Made by a program: the position numbers and the translations under genes. This document shows, piece after piece, positions 5,583-6,503 of a stretch of 6,503 nucleotides of DNA. Location: NCBI GenBank assembly GCA_946185785.1, contig CAMHKP010000026.1, positions 1-6,503 on the forward strand, in the 5' to 3' direction. Within the stretch, counting starts at the first letter, position 1; every line of letters begins with the position of its first letter. This DNA is from an uncultured Alphaproteobacteria bacterium. Its GTDB lineage: Bacteria > Pseudomonadota > Alphaproteobacteria > Rs-D84. The notes under the pieces are model-generated. The model searched no databases. It was not told the origin of the DNA and saw only the letters and a list, made by a program, of their open reading frames with translations.

Positions 5583-5982
5583 ATTTTTCTTTGACGTTGG
5601 TTGTCACATTTCTGTTCTTGGACCAGACTTCTTCGCCTGTGCCAAGATATTGTGGCTTTTCCTTGCCATAAGAAATTGTTTTGATCCTTTCTGGTTCGAT
5701 ACCGTCTTTAATCATAACATGTGCAGCGTTTCCAGCACGCAATGCGCCCAATGCCAAGTTATATTCACTTGAACCGCGTTCGTCACAGTGACCTTCTAAT
5801 ACAACATTTGCATCTTTATGTGTCTTCATATACAAAGATTGAGATTCCAAATCTTTTTTTGCACCACTGGTGATTTCAGCAGAATCAAAAGCAAAGAAAA
5901 CTTTATCGTCATCGATATTGCTTGGTGCGCCACCACATGCCGCCAAAGCCAACAAAACAGGAACAAACATGATTTTCTTCAT
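5581..5982 (-). CDS. pal: Peptidoglycan-associated lipoprotein Pal
   Basis: Pal is an outer-membrane lipoprotein that binds peptidoglycan and TolB. The precursor is 133 residues. A lipoprotein signal has the lipobox LAAC, with lipidated C16 followed by GG, which does not match the +2 Asp inner-membrane retention signal. The OmpA-like domain begins at about residue 27 with VFFAFDSAEI. It carries the diaminopimelate-binding residues D67 (GHCDERGSSEYN) and R82 (LGALRA), then the ISYGKEKP motif. The linker between lipid anchor and domain is only about 10 residues, so the protein is shorter than E. coli Pal (173). The start is supported by AGGA (5989-5992) six bases upstream. It has its own promoter and terminator and is not joined to tolB, which lies on the opposite strand. 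Confidence 0.95.
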   Translation of the reverse strand: MKKIMFVPVLLALAACGGAPSNIDDDKVFFAFDSAEITSGAKKDLESQSLYMKTHKDANVVLEGHCDERGSSEYNLALGALRAGNAAHVMIKDGIEPERIKTISYGKEKPQYLGTGEEVWSKNRNVTTNVKEK

Positions 5983-6006
5983 TTCAAATCCTTTCTTTAC
6001 AAAACG

Positions 6007-6036
6007 AATTTAGCAAATTTTACAAAAAGATGTCAA
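6007..6036 (-). promoter_or_regulatory. Sigma70-type promoter for pal
   Basis: On the minus strand a perfect -35 TTGACA (6031-6036) is followed after 18 bases by TAAATT (6007-6012; 4 of 6). A TG one base upstream makes it an extended -10. The predicted start is near 6000, giving a leader of about 18 bases with the pal ribosome site. Confidence 0.6.
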
Positions 6037-6053
6037 CAAGTGATTTTTTGCGT

Positions 6054-6082
6054 TTGGAAAAGGGGTCAAAATGTGATATACT
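6054..6082 (+). promoter_or_regulatory. Extended -10 promoter for the beta-barrel gene, divergent from pal
   Basis: TTGGAA (6054-6059; 4 of 6) is spaced 17 bases from TATACT (6077-6082; 5 of 6), with a TG at 6074-6075 forming an extended -10. The start would be near 6089, leaving a leader of about 20 bases with AGGGGG (6095-6100). The two divergent -35 elements (6031-6036 and 6054-6059) are only 17 bases apart, so the two promoters may influence each other. Confidence 0.65.
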
Positions 6083-6108
6083 TATAGAAAAATTAGGGGG
6101 AATTTTTC

Positions 6109-6503
6109 ATGAAAAAATTAGTTTCAGTTATTGCACTTTTTGCAGTCGCAACACCTGCGTTTGCAGCAACAAAAGCCGCACGTCCAAGCTATTTAACACG
6201 TAGCGGAAATGGCTCTTATGACGTCACATACAGCTATCAAGACAAAGCAAAATCAGGTTGGTATGGTTCGGTTCGTGCAGAATTGAACTTTTTAAACTGG
6301 AAAAACAAGTACTCAACTACTGGTAGTCCAGCAGATTTAGATTCCGATCATGACGATTATTCTTTTGAACCAGTGTTTGGGGCAAATATTGCGTTTGGTA
6401 AGCGTATAAACTATTTCTGGCGTGCTGAAGTTGAAGCAGGTTATATAACAGAATTTACAGATAAAGATACTGGGGCAGAATTTTCATTGTCATTACCATA
6501 TAT
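6109..6503 (+). CDS. Secreted outer-membrane beta-barrel protein, 3' end outside window
   Basis: The reading frame is open to the window end (131 codons visible). A clean signal peptide (1-19, ending PAFA) is followed by alternating polar and aromatic strands typical of small outer-membrane beta-barrels. Examples are GWYGSVRAELNFLNW, SFEPVFGANIAFG and YFWRAEVEAGYITEF, with an Asp-rich loop DLDSDHDDY between the first two. The first strand pattern resembles OmpA/OmpX/Opa-like or rickettsial surface-antigen type barrels, but I cannot name the family. AGGGGG lies eight bases before the ATG and a strong extended -10 promoter lies upstream, suggesting high expression. Repeated GCA codons for alanine agree with the neighbouring genes, so there is no sign of recent transfer. 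Confidence 0.75.
   Translation, partial: MKKLVSVIALFAVATPAFAATKAARPSYLTRSGNGSYDVTYSYQDKAKSGWYGSVRAELNFLNWKNKYSTTGSPADLDSDHDDYSFEPVFGANIAFGKRINYFWRAEVEAGYITEFTDKDTGAEFSLSLPY

Overview
The window looks like a chromosomal piece of a low-GC Gram-negative bacterium, most probably an alphaproteobacterium. The main evidence is a minus-strand block in the order ftsE, ftsX, a DUF218/YdcF-family gene, plsC, an order I recall from alphaproteobacteria. The PlsC also carries an HX4E variant of the acyltransferase motif, which I likewise associate with that class. Finding tolB, pal and a beta-barrel protein shows there is an outer membrane. The AT-rich intergenic DNA and short genes would suit an uncultured host-associated or gut lineage, but that is a guess.

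Layout: (1) positions 1-470 hold a single-gene unit for a VirB2/TrbC-like two-helix small protein, with its own sigma70-type promoter and a terminator. (2) 472-915 holds a small ribbon-helix-helix (CopG/BrnA-type) regulator on the minus strand. A good promoter lies upstream of it, inside a set of degenerate 24-bp tandem repeats, and the tolB leader follows. (3) 916-2672 holds tolB and an exported staphylococcal-nuclease-like protein, four bases apart, ending in a bidirectional terminator. (4) 2678-5516, minus strand, is the tightly packed unit ftsE-ftsX-DUF218-plsC. Junctions are a 1-base overlap, a zero-base gap and a 2-base gap. (5) pal (5581-5982, minus) lies just upstream of ftsE but is separated from it by a hairpin terminator. 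(6) 5983-6108 is a divergent promoter region that drives pal leftward and a secreted beta-barrel outer-membrane protein rightward. The latter is cut by the window end.

How the genes fit together: most of the window concerns the cell envelope. TolB and Pal are the periplasmic and outer-membrane partners of the Tol-Pal constriction system. FtsEX is the divisome ABC-type regulator of septal peptidoglycan hydrolysis. PlsC makes phosphatidic acid for membranes, and DUF218/YdcF proteins are linked to envelope polymer metabolism in some species. tolQ, tolR and tolA are not in the window, and tolB and pal lie about 3.3 kb apart on opposite strands.

The least ordinary part is 472-802: an orphan antitoxin-like RHH protein with no toxin gene beside it, whose putative promoter is embedded in 24-bp spaced repeats that could be its own operator. 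No tRNA, rRNA, IS element, CRISPR array or attachment site was recognised. No gap between genes exceeds about 225 bases.
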